DNA of 21,364 nucleotides from JBPEWY01 sp052032225 (GTDB lineage Bacteria; Bacteroidota; Bacteroidia; Flavobacteriales; Flavobacteriaceae): contig JBPEWY010000016.1 of NCBI GenBank assembly GCA_052032225.1, positions 1-21,364 of the forward strand, given 5' to 3'. Within the stretch, counting starts at the first letter, position 1. Every line of letters begins with the position of its first letter. The position numbers were made by a program, and so were the translations under genes. Below are positions 1 through 8,060 of this stretch, one piece after another. The notes under the pieces were generated by a model, which made no database searches, was not told the origin of the DNA, and saw nothing but the letters and a program-made list of their open reading frames with translations.

Positions 1-169
1 TGTTCATAACTAAAGGTTTTTACCCGATTTGGTATACCAAAGGTGCGAATAAAAGGGATAAAGGGCAAATTTTTTCGACGAAATGCACGTTGAATTGTAA
101 CTTAACATCGATGAACTGCACACTAAAAAAGTGTATTTAATCGATGGTGTAAGAAAAACAAAGGCGTAA
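1..169 (+). pseudogene. possible decayed 3' end of an unidentified gene
   Basis: This left-edge stretch has no intact reading frame, yet two pieces read like protein. One frame is open from the edge to 140. Another, from 62 to 169, reads RANFFDEMHVEL, a stop at 98-100, then a stretch ending LIDGVRKTKA and a stop at 167-169. The codon choices resemble the flanking genes, so this may be the frameshifted end of a gene lying mainly to the left. I do not recognise a family, and chance open frames of this size are common in AT-rich DNA. Bases 170-237 hold nothing I can identify. Confidence 0.2.
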
Positions 170-237
170 GAGTGATTGTAAGTAAAATGTTTAAAACGTA
201 GTCTAAAAACTAAAAAATCATGAAATTTTATCTAAAA

Positions 238-1635
238 CTACTTTTTGGGGTTTAGTTTTTCTGGTAAATATTTAGAATGAAAATCGGCAAAGGCATCTAC
301 AATTGTTCCGTTTTCATCTAAAATAATAGCCTGATTTAGCTTATGGAAAACCAGTGCTTTCCTAATAGAATCTACACCTCTTAAGTGATAATCCGGGTTT
401 TGATTAAATTCTTTAAGTGTTTGCACCCATCTGTCGTGAGCATCGGTAAAGTTAATTCCAACAAAACGATACTCCGGAAATTGTTTTTGCAGTTTAGCAG
501 CCTTTTTAAACATATTTTTCATATGATTTTTTTGGCTTACAGACCAGAAATAGTACACCGTTTTGTTGTTATGAATATTGTTTATAGTAGTTGTTTGGCT
601 ATCTGCAGTAAACAAAGGTAAATCCGGAAGCCTTTTTCCGGGTTGTAAATTTTGTATGTCTTTGTAAAGAACATAAACCTCTTTGTTATGCCTTTTATCT
701 TTAGAAAGCGTTTTAAAGGTATTTATAAAACGTTTGTTGTTTTCTGGCTCATGATCATCAAACAAGTAGCTATATGCTGCATTTCTAAACAAAATATAAC
801 GTAAGGTTTGATTTGTAACAAGACTATCTATTAAATGTAGCTTGTGTTCATGAAAATGTAGTGAGCGTAATTTTTTTGGAACATCGCGCTTACAACGCTT
901 TTTGCAATCTGTATACGATAGGTTGTTAAAATATAGTATAGAGTATTTAAAGTAAGGCGTAAAATAACTTAGGTTTTCGTTATTTAAAGAGATGTTTTCT
1001 CTGTGAGCAAAAAAATCTTCCGGAATAGTATTATAGTCAAAGTCTTTTACCCATTTTTTGTGCATGTAAGGATATGTTTCTCTGTGGTAATAAGAAACAT
1101 AATCTATGCTGGCTCTTGCAATTTCTTCGGCTTTATTACTTAATTCTACCATACCTAAGAGCTCGTTAAGCTGCTCTTGTTTCATGGCTTTTAAAGAATC
1201 TATTTTTAGGCTAAATATATTGGGCTCTAATTTATAATAGTCGTAAACCAAGCGTTCTTCATCTTCATTAACCAAGAACATTTCAATTAAAAAATTATTA
1301 ATCTCAGCACCTCTTCCGGAGAAAATTAAAGACTCATCAAATTCAAGAGTATTTAAGCGCATCAGAAGGCTGTCTCCTTTTTCTAAATAAACATATTGCT
1401 CTTCTGGTTTATGCGTAAAATAGTAAAGCCCTTCTTCCGGGTTATCTAAAACAATTAAAAACCTGTTATTTTCATCGAGTTTAGCAGAATCAACAACGGT
1501 TTCTTCTTTGTAAAGTACAACATAGTTATCGTTAGGGTTAATAATTTCCCCTCCAAAATATGTTTTAGAAGTATCTGAGGATTTTGTCTGGCAACCAATA
1601 AAAAGTAAAGCAAAAACAATTAAAATATGCTTCAT
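238..1635 (-). CDS. TlpA-like lipoprotein with thioredoxin-like domain lacking CXXC
   Basis: A 465-residue predicted lipoprotein. The N-terminus is a lipoprotein signal peptide with lipobox FIGC and acylated Cys15. Residues about 25-120 resemble the DUF4369 beta domain that precedes many Bacteroidota TlpA proteins; a long helical region follows. Residues about 333-455 resemble an AhpC/TSA-thioredoxin fold (GKRLPDLPLF, a YYFWS strand end, then VGINF and AIILDENGTIV). Where TlpA has WCxxC, this protein reads FWSVSQKNH (363-371), so the redox cysteines are missing. The only other cysteines are C244 and C248. By family it sits on the periplasmic side of the inner or outer membrane; a redox role is doubtful. 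It has its own promoter, divergent from the ABC-F gene. No terminator is visible below 238. Confidence 0.85.
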   Translation of the reverse strand: MKHILIVFALLFIGCQTKSSDTSKTYFGGEIINPNDNYVVLYKEETVVDSAKLDENNRFLIVLDNPEEGLYYFTHKPEEQYVYLEKGDSLLMRLNTLEFDESLIFSGRGAEINNFLIEMFLVNEDEERLVYDYYKLEPNIFSLKIDSLKAMKQEQLNELLGMVELSNKAEEIARASIDYVSYYHRETYPYMHKKWVKDFDYNTIPEDFFAHRENISLNNENLSYFTPYFKYSILYFNNLSYTDCKKRCKRDVPKKLRSLHFHEHKLHLIDSLVTNQTLRYILFRNAAYSYLFDDHEPENNKRFINTFKTLSKDKRHNKEVYVLYKDIQNLQPGKRLPDLPLFTADSQTTTINNIHNNKTVYYFWSVSQKNHMKNMFKKAAKLQKQFPEYRFVGINFTDAHDRWVQTLKEFNQNPDYHLRGVDSIRKALVFHKLNQAIILDENGTIVDAFADFHSKYLPEKLNPKK

Positions 1636-1675
1636 ATAATCTTGTTAAAAATAAAAAACACCAAAGCGTTTTAAA

Positions 1676-1683
1676 CAAAACTA
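1676..1683 (-). promoter_or_regulatory. -7 promoter element for the TlpA-like lipoprotein
   Basis: Read on the minus strand this is TAGTTTTG, a full match to the Bacteroidota -7 consensus TAnnTTTG. It would start transcription about 35 nt before the ATG at 1635. I do not see a good TTTG at -33, so the call rests on the -7 element and its position. Confidence 0.4.
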
Positions 1684-1772
1684 ACAAAGCCCCATGTTTT
1701 ATAGTGTTAATAGGGCGTTAAAAATAGTTTTTAAAACGTTAAGTGAGTGCTGTTAATTAGCGGTTAATTTGT

Positions 1773-1780
1773 TACTTTTG
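1773..1780 (+). promoter_or_regulatory. -7 promoter element for the ABC-F gene
   Basis: TACTTTTG matches TAnnTTTG and ends 32 nt before the ATG at 1813. About 20 nt upstream is CTG (1750-1752), a weak version of the TTG expected at -33. The 177-base divergent region between the lipoprotein and this gene thus holds both promoters. Confidence 0.5.
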
Positions 1781-1812
1781 CGCACAATTATAAAGATTTA
1801 ATTTTAAAAAGC

Positions 1813-3438
1813 ATGCTATCAGTTTCTAATTTATCGGTACAATTTGGTAAAAGAGTATTGTTTGATGAGGTAAATGTTACCTTTACGCAAGGTAATTGCT
1901 ATGGTATTATTGGAGCCAACGGTGCCGGAAAATCTACATTTTTAAAGGTTTTAGCCGGAGAGATAGAGCCTACATCTGGTCATGTTCATTTAGAGCCCGG
2001 CAAACGCATGTCGGTTTTAGAGCAAGATCACTTTAAATATGATGATTACACTGTATTAGAAACTGTTATTATGGGGAATAAACCCCTGTATAAAATTAAG
2101 CAAGAGATAGATGCGTTATATGCAGATTACACTGATGAAAATGCTGAGAAAATAGGAGAGCTGCAGGTTAAATTTGAAGAAATGAATGGTTGGAATGCTG
2201 AGAGTGATGCAGCAGCTTTACTTTCTAATTTAGGTATTGCTGAAGATTTGCATTACACGCAAATGGCAGATTTAGATGGTAAGCTTAAAGTAAGAGTTCT
2301 ATTAGCACAAGCGTTATTTGGAAATCCTGATGTGCTTATAATGGATGAGCCTACTAACGATCTTGACTTTGATACAATTGCATGGCTTGAAAACTTTTTG
2401 GCCAATTATGAAAATACGGTAATTGTAGTTTCGCACGACCGTCACTTTTTAGATGCAGTTTGTACGCACATATCTGACATAGATTTTGGTAAAATAACGC
2501 ATTACACCGGTAACTATACTTTCTGGTACGAGAGTAGCCAGCTTGCAGCAAGACAGCGAGCTCAACAAAATAAAAAGGCCGAAGAAAAAGCTAAAGAACT
2601 CCAAGAGTTTATTCAGCGTTTTAGTGCAAACGTTGCAAAATCTAAACAGGCAACCTCAAGAAAGAAAATGCTAGAAAAGCTTAAGGTAGAAGACATTAAG
2701 CCATCTAGCCGTCGTTATCCTGCTATTATTTTTGAGCAAGAACGCGAAGCGGGCGATCAAATATTAAACATAGATAACTTGTCGGCTTCTTTAGAAGGTG
2801 AAGTTTTATTTAAAAACGTAAATTTAAACTTAGCAAAAGGAGATAAGGTTGCAGTTTTATCTAGAGACTCCAGAGCAACTACTGCATTTTACGAAATTAT
2901 TAATGGCAACCAAAAGCCAGATACCGGAAACTACCAGTGGGGTGTTACAACCATACAATCATATTTACCGGTAGATAATTCTGCATTTTTTGAAAGTGAC
3001 CTTTCTTTAGTTGATTGGCTTCGTCAATGGGCAAAAACAGACGAAGAGCGTGAAGAAGTTTATATACGTGGATTTTTAGGAAAAATGCTTTTTAGTGGAG
3101 AAGAGGCACTAAAAAAATGCAACGTGCTTTCTGGAGGTGAAAAAGTACGTTGTATGCTAAGTAGAATGATGATGCTTAGAGCTAATGTGTTAATGTTAGA
3201 TGAACCTACAAACCACTTAGATTTAGAGAGTATTACTGCTTTTAACAACTCTCTTAAAAACTTTAAAGGTACGGTGCTATTTACAACACACGACCATGAA
3301 TTTGCTCAGACTGTTGCAAACAGAATTGTAGAGCTAACACCTAACGGATTAATAGACAGGTATTTGACTTTTGATGATTACATGAGCGATCCGGCTATTA
3401 AAGAGTTACGTAACAAGATGTACGCTGTAACGGTTTAG
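1813..3438 (+). CDS. ABC-F family ATPase, YbiT-like, with one degenerate ATP site
   Basis: A 541-residue soluble protein with two ABC ATPase domains and no membrane segment. ABC-F proteins of this type bind the ribosome and act in translation rather than transport. Domain 1 has Walker A GANGAGKS (34-41), Walker B VLIMDEP (174-180) and the H-loop at H208. The linker (about 241-300) contains FSANVAKSKQATSRKK, as in YbiT. Domain 2 has signature LSGGEK (439-444), Walker B VLMLDEP (459-465) and H493. Two motifs are abnormal: the domain 1 signature reads DLDGKLK (153-159), and the domain 2 Walker A reads SRDSRATTA (350-358), with the catalytic lysine replaced by threonine. Both faults fall on the same composite ATP site. 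YbiT of E. coli also has a weak first signature as I recall. The stop abuts the stop of the convergent gene. Nothing suggests antibiotic resistance. Confidence 0.92.
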   Translation: MLSVSNLSVQFGKRVLFDEVNVTFTQGNCYGIIGANGAGKSTFLKVLAGEIEPTSGHVHLEPGKRMSVLEQDHFKYDDYTVLETVIMGNKPLYKIKQEIDALYADYTDENAEKIGELQVKFEEMNGWNAESDAAALLSNLGIAEDLHYTQMADLDGKLKVRVLLAQALFGNPDVLIMDEPTNDLDFDTIAWLENFLANYENTVIVVSHDRHFLDAVCTHISDIDFGKITHYTGNYTFWYESSQLAARQRAQQNKKAEEKAKELQEFIQRFSANVAKSKQATSRKKMLEKLKVEDIKPSSRRYPAIIFEQEREAGDQILNIDNLSASLEGEVLFKNVNLNLAKGDKVAVLSRDSRATTAFYEIINGNQKPDTGNYQWGVTTIQSYLPVDNSAFFESDLSLVDWLRQWAKTDEEREEVYIRGFLGKMLFSGEEALKKCNVLSGGEKVRCMLSRMMMLRANVLMLDEPTNHLDLESITAFNNSLKNFKGTVLFTTHDHEFAQTVANRIVELTPNGLIDRYLTFDDYMSDPAIKELRNKMYAVTV

Positions 3439-4122
3439 TTAATTTTTAGAGAAACGGCTGTTCCATACTACATTGTTAAAGTTTTTACCGAAAGCAGCTC
3501 CGTAAAAAACAAATAGACTTATTATCATCTTAAACTTAAATAAGAATAAGATGATATAATTGCTAAATTCTACAGATTTAGTAAACAATTTCATTGGAAA
3601 AATATAGGTAAGTAGTGCACTGAGTAAAAGGGTAAAAACCAACAAGTGTACAGGAGTTTTTACGGGTAATACGAGCCACTTTCTAAACCAATGCAAATCA
3701 TTACCCCATTTGTCTATAAAGTAATAATAATCATTACCTAACGAGGCAAACAAAACAGGATCGTCCGGATCTTCTAATTGTAGCATTTTTGCAGGCGCTA
3801 CAATTTTATAATTGGTTATCTTGGTGTGGTGTAGTTGCTCTAACGCTTTAATTTTTAATTGTGTTTTTTGGGGAATTGGAGCTTTAAAATAACGCGCATC
3901 TAAAAACCTGAGCCTAAAATCTATACATATTTTTTTAATATCGTTTATATGATAAATGTTTTCAGGGGCTAATTTATTTATATCTAAATTATTGTCTAGA
4001 GTTAGGGTGGTTTTTGGACTTTGCATAGCTATACCACAAGAACTTAATACAGTTGCTAAGCTATACAAACCACCTCTTTTTTTATTTAGCTGATGTTTAA
4101 TATTTGTAGCTTGATTCCACAT
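3439..4122 (-). CDS. membrane protein of unknown function
   Basis: A 227-residue protein of no family I can name. Residues 1-155 look soluble. They contain a region around 114-140 rich in aspartate and aromatic residues (DPDDPVLFASLGNDYYYF, then DKWGND) that looks like a conserved core. Two hydrophobic helices follow, at about 157-175 and 189-211, and the tail ends VVWNSRFSKN. There is no signal peptide, so the N-terminal part is probably cytoplasmic with a C-terminal membrane hairpin. I have the impression that similar unnamed proteins occur in Flavobacteriaceae. Its stop is directly adjacent to the stop of the ABC-F gene, with no base between and no visible terminator. It is separated from pheT upstream by a terminator, so it should have its own promoter in 4123-4183, which I could not identify. 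Confidence 0.75.
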   Translation of the reverse strand: MWNQATNIKHQLNKKRGGLYSLATVLSSCGIAMQSPKTTLTLDNNLDINKLAPENIYHINDIKKICIDFRLRFLDARYFKAPIPQKTQLKIKALEQLHHTKITNYKIVAPAKMLQLEDPDDPVLFASLGNDYYYFIDKWGNDLHWFRKWLVLPVKTPVHLLVFTLLLSALLTYIFPMKLFTKSVEFSNYIILFLFKFKMIISLFVFYGAAFGKNFNNVVWNSRFSKN

Positions 4123-4183
4123 TTTGCCTATTTAAATAATACCCTTTATAAAATTAATAAATTACTATTTAATTAACTATAAT

Positions 4184-4211
4184 AAAAAAGCTGCCATTGG
4201 GCAGCTTTTTT
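4184..4211 (-). terminator. intrinsic terminator of pheT
   Basis: A perfect 12-bp inverted repeat (4184-4195 and 4200-4211) with core AGCTGCC and loop ATTG. The outer six pairs are A-T, giving a T run on either strand. It begins 23 nt downstream of the pheT stop, so it most likely ends pheT transcription and insulates the gene at 3439-4122. Confidence 0.85.
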
Positions 4212-4234
4212 TATGTATTGTATGTAAATAAAGG

Positions 4235-6661
4235 TTATCGTAAGGTAGCATTAAACTCTGCCGTAAAGTTATCTACAAGCTTTTTCATTATTTTATCAAC
4301 CTGTTTATCTGTTAAGGTTTTCTTTTCATCTAAAAAAGTAAAACTAACGGCATAACTTTTTTTACCCTCCGGCAAGTTTTCTCCTTGGTAAACATCAAAT
4401 AGGTTAACATTAGTTAGGAGTTTCTTTTCGGTTTTAAATGCCAGATTATAAATAGCTTCAAATGTTACAGAGTCATCAACAAGTAAAGCCAAATCTCTTC
4501 TAACTTCAGGAAATTTAGGCAACTCTTTAAATGAAATAGTATTTAAGTTTTTATATGCTAAAACAGCATCCCAATTAATATCAGCATAAAGCACTTGCTG
4601 TTTAATATCGAATGGCTTTAGCAAAGCTTTTTTAACCACTCCAAACGAAGCAAAAACGGTATTATTAAATGTTAGCGATATACCTTCAGAAAACATATCA
4701 TTAGATAACGGTACCGTTTTAAAATTACTAATACCTAAACGCTCAAAAATTGCAGTTAAAATACCTTTAACATAAAAGAAATCGCTTGTTTTAGGCTTAT
4801 TTAACCAATTTTCTTCGGCTTTATTTCCGGTTACAAAAAGCGCAAGATGTTTACTTTCTTGGTAAGCATTATCACTTGTTTGATAGGTTTTGCCAAATTC
4901 GTATAATTTTAAATTACTACGCTTTCTGTTAATATTATGTGCAATAGCTTCTAAACCATTAAAAAGCATTGTTTGGCGCATAACCGCTAAATCATTACTT
5001 AACGGATTAAGTACTGTAACGGTATTGCTGCTGTTTATGGTTTGTGTAAGCTCTGTGTATGATGATGCAGTTAAACTATTGCTCATGATTTCAAAAAATC
5101 CTTGAGCTGTAAGTTGGTTTCCAATAATATTTTGAAGTTTGTAATCTTCTACAGCAGATGTTTGTGCAATAGAGGCATTGAGTTTACTGGTTACTTGAAT
5201 TTTATTATAACCATACACGCGTAAAATTTCTTCAATAACATCGGCTTCACGTTGTACATCTACACGGTATGACGGTATTGTTAGTCCGATACCACTTTCT
5301 GTAACGTTGTTAATTTTAATTTCCAGCGAGGTTAAAATAGATTTTATGGTTTCTCTCGGAATTTCTTGCCCGATAAGTTTGTTAACCTTATCGAAGGTTA
5401 AAAACACCTGAAAATCATCAAACTTTTTTGGATAAACGTCTATTAACTCGCTGGTAATTTTACCTCCGGCTACCTCTTTTATTAGCAAGGCTGCACGCTG
5501 TAATGCGTATTCTACTTTGGTAATATCTATACCTCTTTCAAATCTAAATGATGCGTCTGTGCTTAATCCGTGTCGTTTAGCTGTTTTCCTAACAGAAACC
5601 GGATCAAAATAGGCGCTTTCTAAGAAAATAGCTGTTGTGTTTTCTGTAACCCCAGAGTTTACACCACCAAACACACCGGCAATACAAAGTGGTTTTTCTT
5701 GGTCACAAATCATTAAATCTTCTTCATGAAGTGTTCTTTCTACCTCATCTAATGTTGTAAACTTAGTGCCGGCCGGTAATGTTTTTACAACTATTTTATT
5801 GCCACTAATTTTATGGGCATCAAAAGCGTGTAAAGGCTGCCCAAGCTCGTGCATTACATAATTTGTAATATCTACCACATTATTTTTTGGGGTTAGCCCA
5901 ATAGCTTTTAACCTGTTTTGAAGCCAAGCTGGAGAAGGAGCTACTTTAACACCAGATATAGTTAAACCACAATATCTGGGGGCTAAATTATTGTTAACAA
6001 CATCTACATCTATACGTAACGTGCGCTCATCAACTAAAAAGTTGCTAACAGAAGGAGTTATAAGCTCTAAGTTTATTTCTTGCTGTAAAAGTCCGGCTCT
6101 TAAATCTCTTGCCACACCAAAGTGGCTCATAGCATCTGCTCTGTTAGGAGTAAGGCCGATTTCAAAAACCGTATCGTTTTCTATTTTAAATACTTCAGAG
6201 CATGGAGTGCCAGGAATCAAGCTGTCGTCTAACACCATTATTCCGTCATGACTTTCGCCCAAACCAAGTTCGTCTTCGGCACATATCATACCATGACTTT
6301 CTTCACCTCTAATTTTCCCTTTTTTAATTTTAAACGATTTACCCTCTGCATCGTATAAAGTAGTTCCAATAGTGGCTACAGGCACTTTTTGTCCTTTTGC
6401 AACATTTGGAGCTCCACAAACTATTTGTACAACAGTGCCATTGCCAATATCTACCTTAGTAAGCTTTAATTTATCGGCATTTGGGTGTTGCTCGCATTCT
6501 AAAACATGTCCAACTACTACACCTTCTAAACCACCTTTAACCGATTGGAATGATTCTATTCCTTCTACCTCTAAACCTAAGTCTGTTAATAATGCAGCTG
6601 TTTTTTGTGCCTCCCAATCTAACTTTAAAAACTGTTTAAGCCAGTTGTATGATATTTTCAT
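4235..6661 (-). CDS. pheT: phenylalanine-tRNA ligase beta subunit
   Basis: An 808-residue protein, the usual length of bacterial PheT. It forms an alpha2-beta2 enzyme with PheS that charges tRNA-Phe in the cytoplasm. The order of regions is complete: N-terminal segment beginning MKISYNWLKQFL; EMAP-like tRNA-binding domain (about 40-150, VCGAPNVAKGQKVP); B3/B4 editing domain, with TPNRADAMSHFGVARDL and VVDITNYVMHELGQPLHAFD around it; B5 domain, ending in the acidic stretch DVIEEILRVYGYNKI; the catalytic-like core; and the C-terminal FDX-ACB anticodon-binding domain (about 715-808, FPEVRRDLALLVDD). pheS is not adjacent, and the gene has its own promoter and terminator, so it is probably monocistronic. 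Subunit balance would then require coordination with an unlinked pheS. Confidence 0.98.
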   Translation of the reverse strand: MKISYNWLKQFLKLDWEAQKTAALLTDLGLEVEGIESFQSVKGGLEGVVVGHVLECEQHPNADKLKLTKVDIGNGTVVQIVCGAPNVAKGQKVPVATIGTTLYDAEGKSFKIKKGKIRGEESHGMICAEDELGLGESHDGIMVLDDSLIPGTPCSEVFKIENDTVFEIGLTPNRADAMSHFGVARDLRAGLLQQEINLELITPSVSNFLVDERTLRIDVDVVNNNLAPRYCGLTISGVKVAPSPAWLQNRLKAIGLTPKNNVVDITNYVMHELGQPLHAFDAHKISGNKIVVKTLPAGTKFTTLDEVERTLHEEDLMICDQEKPLCIAGVFGGVNSGVTENTTAIFLESAYFDPVSVRKTAKRHGLSTDASFRFERGIDITKVEYALQRAALLIKEVAGGKITSELIDVYPKKFDDFQVFLTFDKVNKLIGQEIPRETIKSILTSLEIKINNVTESGIGLTIPSYRVDVQREADVIEEILRVYGYNKIQVTSKLNASIAQTSAVEDYKLQNIIGNQLTAQGFFEIMSNSLTASSYTELTQTINSSNTVTVLNPLSNDLAVMRQTMLFNGLEAIAHNINRKRSNLKLYEFGKTYQTSDNAYQESKHLALFVTGNKAEENWLNKPKTSDFFYVKGILTAIFERLGISNFKTVPLSNDMFSEGISLTFNNTVFASFGVVKKALLKPFDIKQQVLYADINWDAVLAYKNLNTISFKELPKFPEVRRDLALLVDDSVTFEAIYNLAFKTEKKLLTNVNLFDVYQGENLPEGKKSYAVSFTFLDEKKTLTDKQVDKIMKKLVDNFTAEFNATLR

Positions 6662-6686
6662 AAAGAGATGAAATTTTTACAAGGTG

Positions 6687-6717
6687 CAAAGATAGCGTAA
6701 AGCTACATGCTTACAAA
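6687..6717 (-). promoter_or_regulatory. pheT promoter, Bacteroidota type
   Basis: On the minus strand the arrangement is TTTG (6717-6714), 19 nt, then TATCTTTG (6694-6687), a full match to the TTTG-N19-TAnnTTTG pattern of the Bacteroidota primary sigma factor. The expected start site is near 6681, leaving a leader of about 20 nt before the ATG at 6661. That is too short for a T-box or leader-peptide attenuator. Confidence 0.7.
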
Positions 6718-6913
6718 TATTAGTAGTATTAATGTTTATTTTATTAAGGCAAGAAAGCTTTGTTATTAACTTGTTTTATGTTTTTTATGATTAATATGCT
6801 GAATATCAGCTGTTATTTAACATAAAGGAGCATAAAATTAACACAGCTGTAACACCACCCCTTTTTATTTGCCATTACCTTGTAAAAGTACTAACAATCT
6901 AATTCAGAATATT

Positions 6914-8026
6914 ATGAGACATTTTTTCTCTAAAGCCGTAATGGGCTTATGTGTAGGTTCTTTTTTTATAGGAACCTTTATTATGAGCGCTCAATTAAAC
7001 TTGCCAAGAGGTAGCCAAATGGCTAAAGTATCACAGCGAGTAGGTATAACAGACATTACCATTGTTTATTCTAGACCTAAAGTTAATAACAGAGAAATAT
7101 GGGGTAAGCTTGTACCCTACGGAATGAATAATTTAGGCTTTGGTACAGCTAAAGAATCTCCATGGCGTGCCGGAGCTAACGAAAACACAACAATTACATT
7201 TAGTCATGATGTAACTTTAGGAGGTAAGAAGGTAAAAGCCGGAACTTATGGTTTACATTTATTAGTTCATGATTCAGAAAAGGCAACATTAATTTTATCT
7301 GAAGACGCAAAATCATGGGGGAGTTACTTTTATAACCCTGAGCAAGATGTAGCTCGGGTAGCTATTAAAACAAAAGCAATACCACACAAAGAAATGCTTA
7401 CATTTGAATTTACTGATGTAACACCCACAACTGCAACTGCTGCTTTAGAGTGGGAAAAAATGGCATTTCCTTTTACAGTAGAAGTTCCTGTAACCAATAT
7501 TGTTTTACAAGATATTAGAGCTAAGTTGAAGGATTCTCCGGGCTTTACAAGGCAAAACTGGGAACAAGCAGCACAATACTCTCTAGCTAACGGAGGAGAT
7601 TTAGATGAGGCATTAGCTTGGGTTGATGCAGCTATTGCCGGGCAGTTTTTTAGCCAAAAAACATTTGCCAACTTACAACTAAAAGCCCAAATTATGAATG
7701 CAATGAATAAGCCCGAAGCAGCAGAGGCTATTATGACAGAGGCGGTAGATATTGCTACAGTTTTTGAGGCGCACCAATACGGAAGACAGCTAATTGCATC
7801 GGGTAAAAAAGAAAAAGCAATGCAAGTTTTTAAAGACAATGCCAACAAGTATAAAAACACATGGCCGGTAGATTACGGATTGGCAAGAGGATACTCGGCT
7901 AAAGGAGACTATAAAAAAGCTTTAAAACATTTAAAAATAGCTCACAAAAGAGCACCAGATAAGCTAAATCAAGATGCTATAGTGGCTAACTTAGCCAAAT
8001 TAGAAAAAGGAATTGATATAAATTAA
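6914..8026 (+). CDS. exported DUF2911 protein with C-terminal TPR-like region
   Basis: A 370-residue protein of unknown biochemical role. I chose the ATG at 6914 because it gives a normal Sec signal peptide, MRHFFSKAVMG followed by a hydrophobic core and SA at 25-26. A longer in-frame start at 6869 would add 15 residues that look nothing like a signal sequence. Residues about 28-192 are a DUF2911 domain: LPRGSQMAKVSQRVG, ITIVYSRPKVNNR, WRAGANENTTI and KAGTYGLHLL. Residues about 215-350 are alpha-helical with TPR-like repeats (DLDEALAWVDAAI, KKEKAMQVF, GDYKKALKHLKIAHKRAP). No lipobox, so it is probably periplasmic. Upstream, TACCTTG at 6876-6882 looks like a -7 element missing one T. The gene is monocistronic and ends at a terminator. 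Confidence 0.88.
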   Translation: MRHFFSKAVMGLCVGSFFIGTFIMSAQLNLPRGSQMAKVSQRVGITDITIVYSRPKVNNREIWGKLVPYGMNNLGFGTAKESPWRAGANENTTITFSHDVTLGGKKVKAGTYGLHLLVHDSEKATLILSEDAKSWGSYFYNPEQDVARVAIKTKAIPHKEMLTFEFTDVTPTTATAALEWEKMAFPFTVEVPVTNIVLQDIRAKLKDSPGFTRQNWEQAAQYSLANGGDLDEALAWVDAAIAGQFFSQKTFANLQLKAQIMNAMNKPEAAEAIMTEAVDIATVFEAHQYGRQLIASGKKEKAMQVFKDNANKYKNTWPVDYGLARGYSAKGDYKKALKHLKIAHKRAPDKLNQDAIVANLAKLEKGIDIN

Positions 8027-8034
8027 ATGACAAC

Positions 8035-8060
8035 GCCCGATTTTTTTCGGGCTTTTTTTT
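8035..8060 (+). terminator. intrinsic terminator of the DUF2911 gene
   Basis: The stem GCCCGA (8035-8040) pairs with TCGGGC (8047-8052) around a T6 loop, followed by eight T residues (8053-8060). It starts 8 nt after the DUF2911 stop. The last two T residues are also the first two bases of the recG stop codon read on the other strand. On the minus strand the hairpin has no T run after it, so it should work only for the plus strand. Confidence 0.85.

Noticed and set aside
1813..3438. ABC-F gene as an antibiotic resistance determinant
   Set aside because: Linker and motifs fit the YbiT-like housekeeping branch, and there is no leader peptide or mobile context typical of resistance ABC-F genes.
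6372..6671. 99-codon open frame antisense to the pheT 5' end
   Set aside because: Fully inside the pheT N-terminal domain, which is conserved; the antisense product has the composition of a shadow frame.
6662..6913. Riboswitch or T-box leader for pheT or the DUF2911 gene
   Set aside because: The pheT leader is only about 20 nt if the promoter call is right, and no conserved T-box or riboswitch elements are seen in the 252-base gap.
7330..7860. 176-codon open frame antisense to the DUF2911 gene
   Set aside because: It lies wholly under a well-supported gene, its translation is low-complexity Ser/Ala/Cys-rich, and no promoter or family resemblance is visible.
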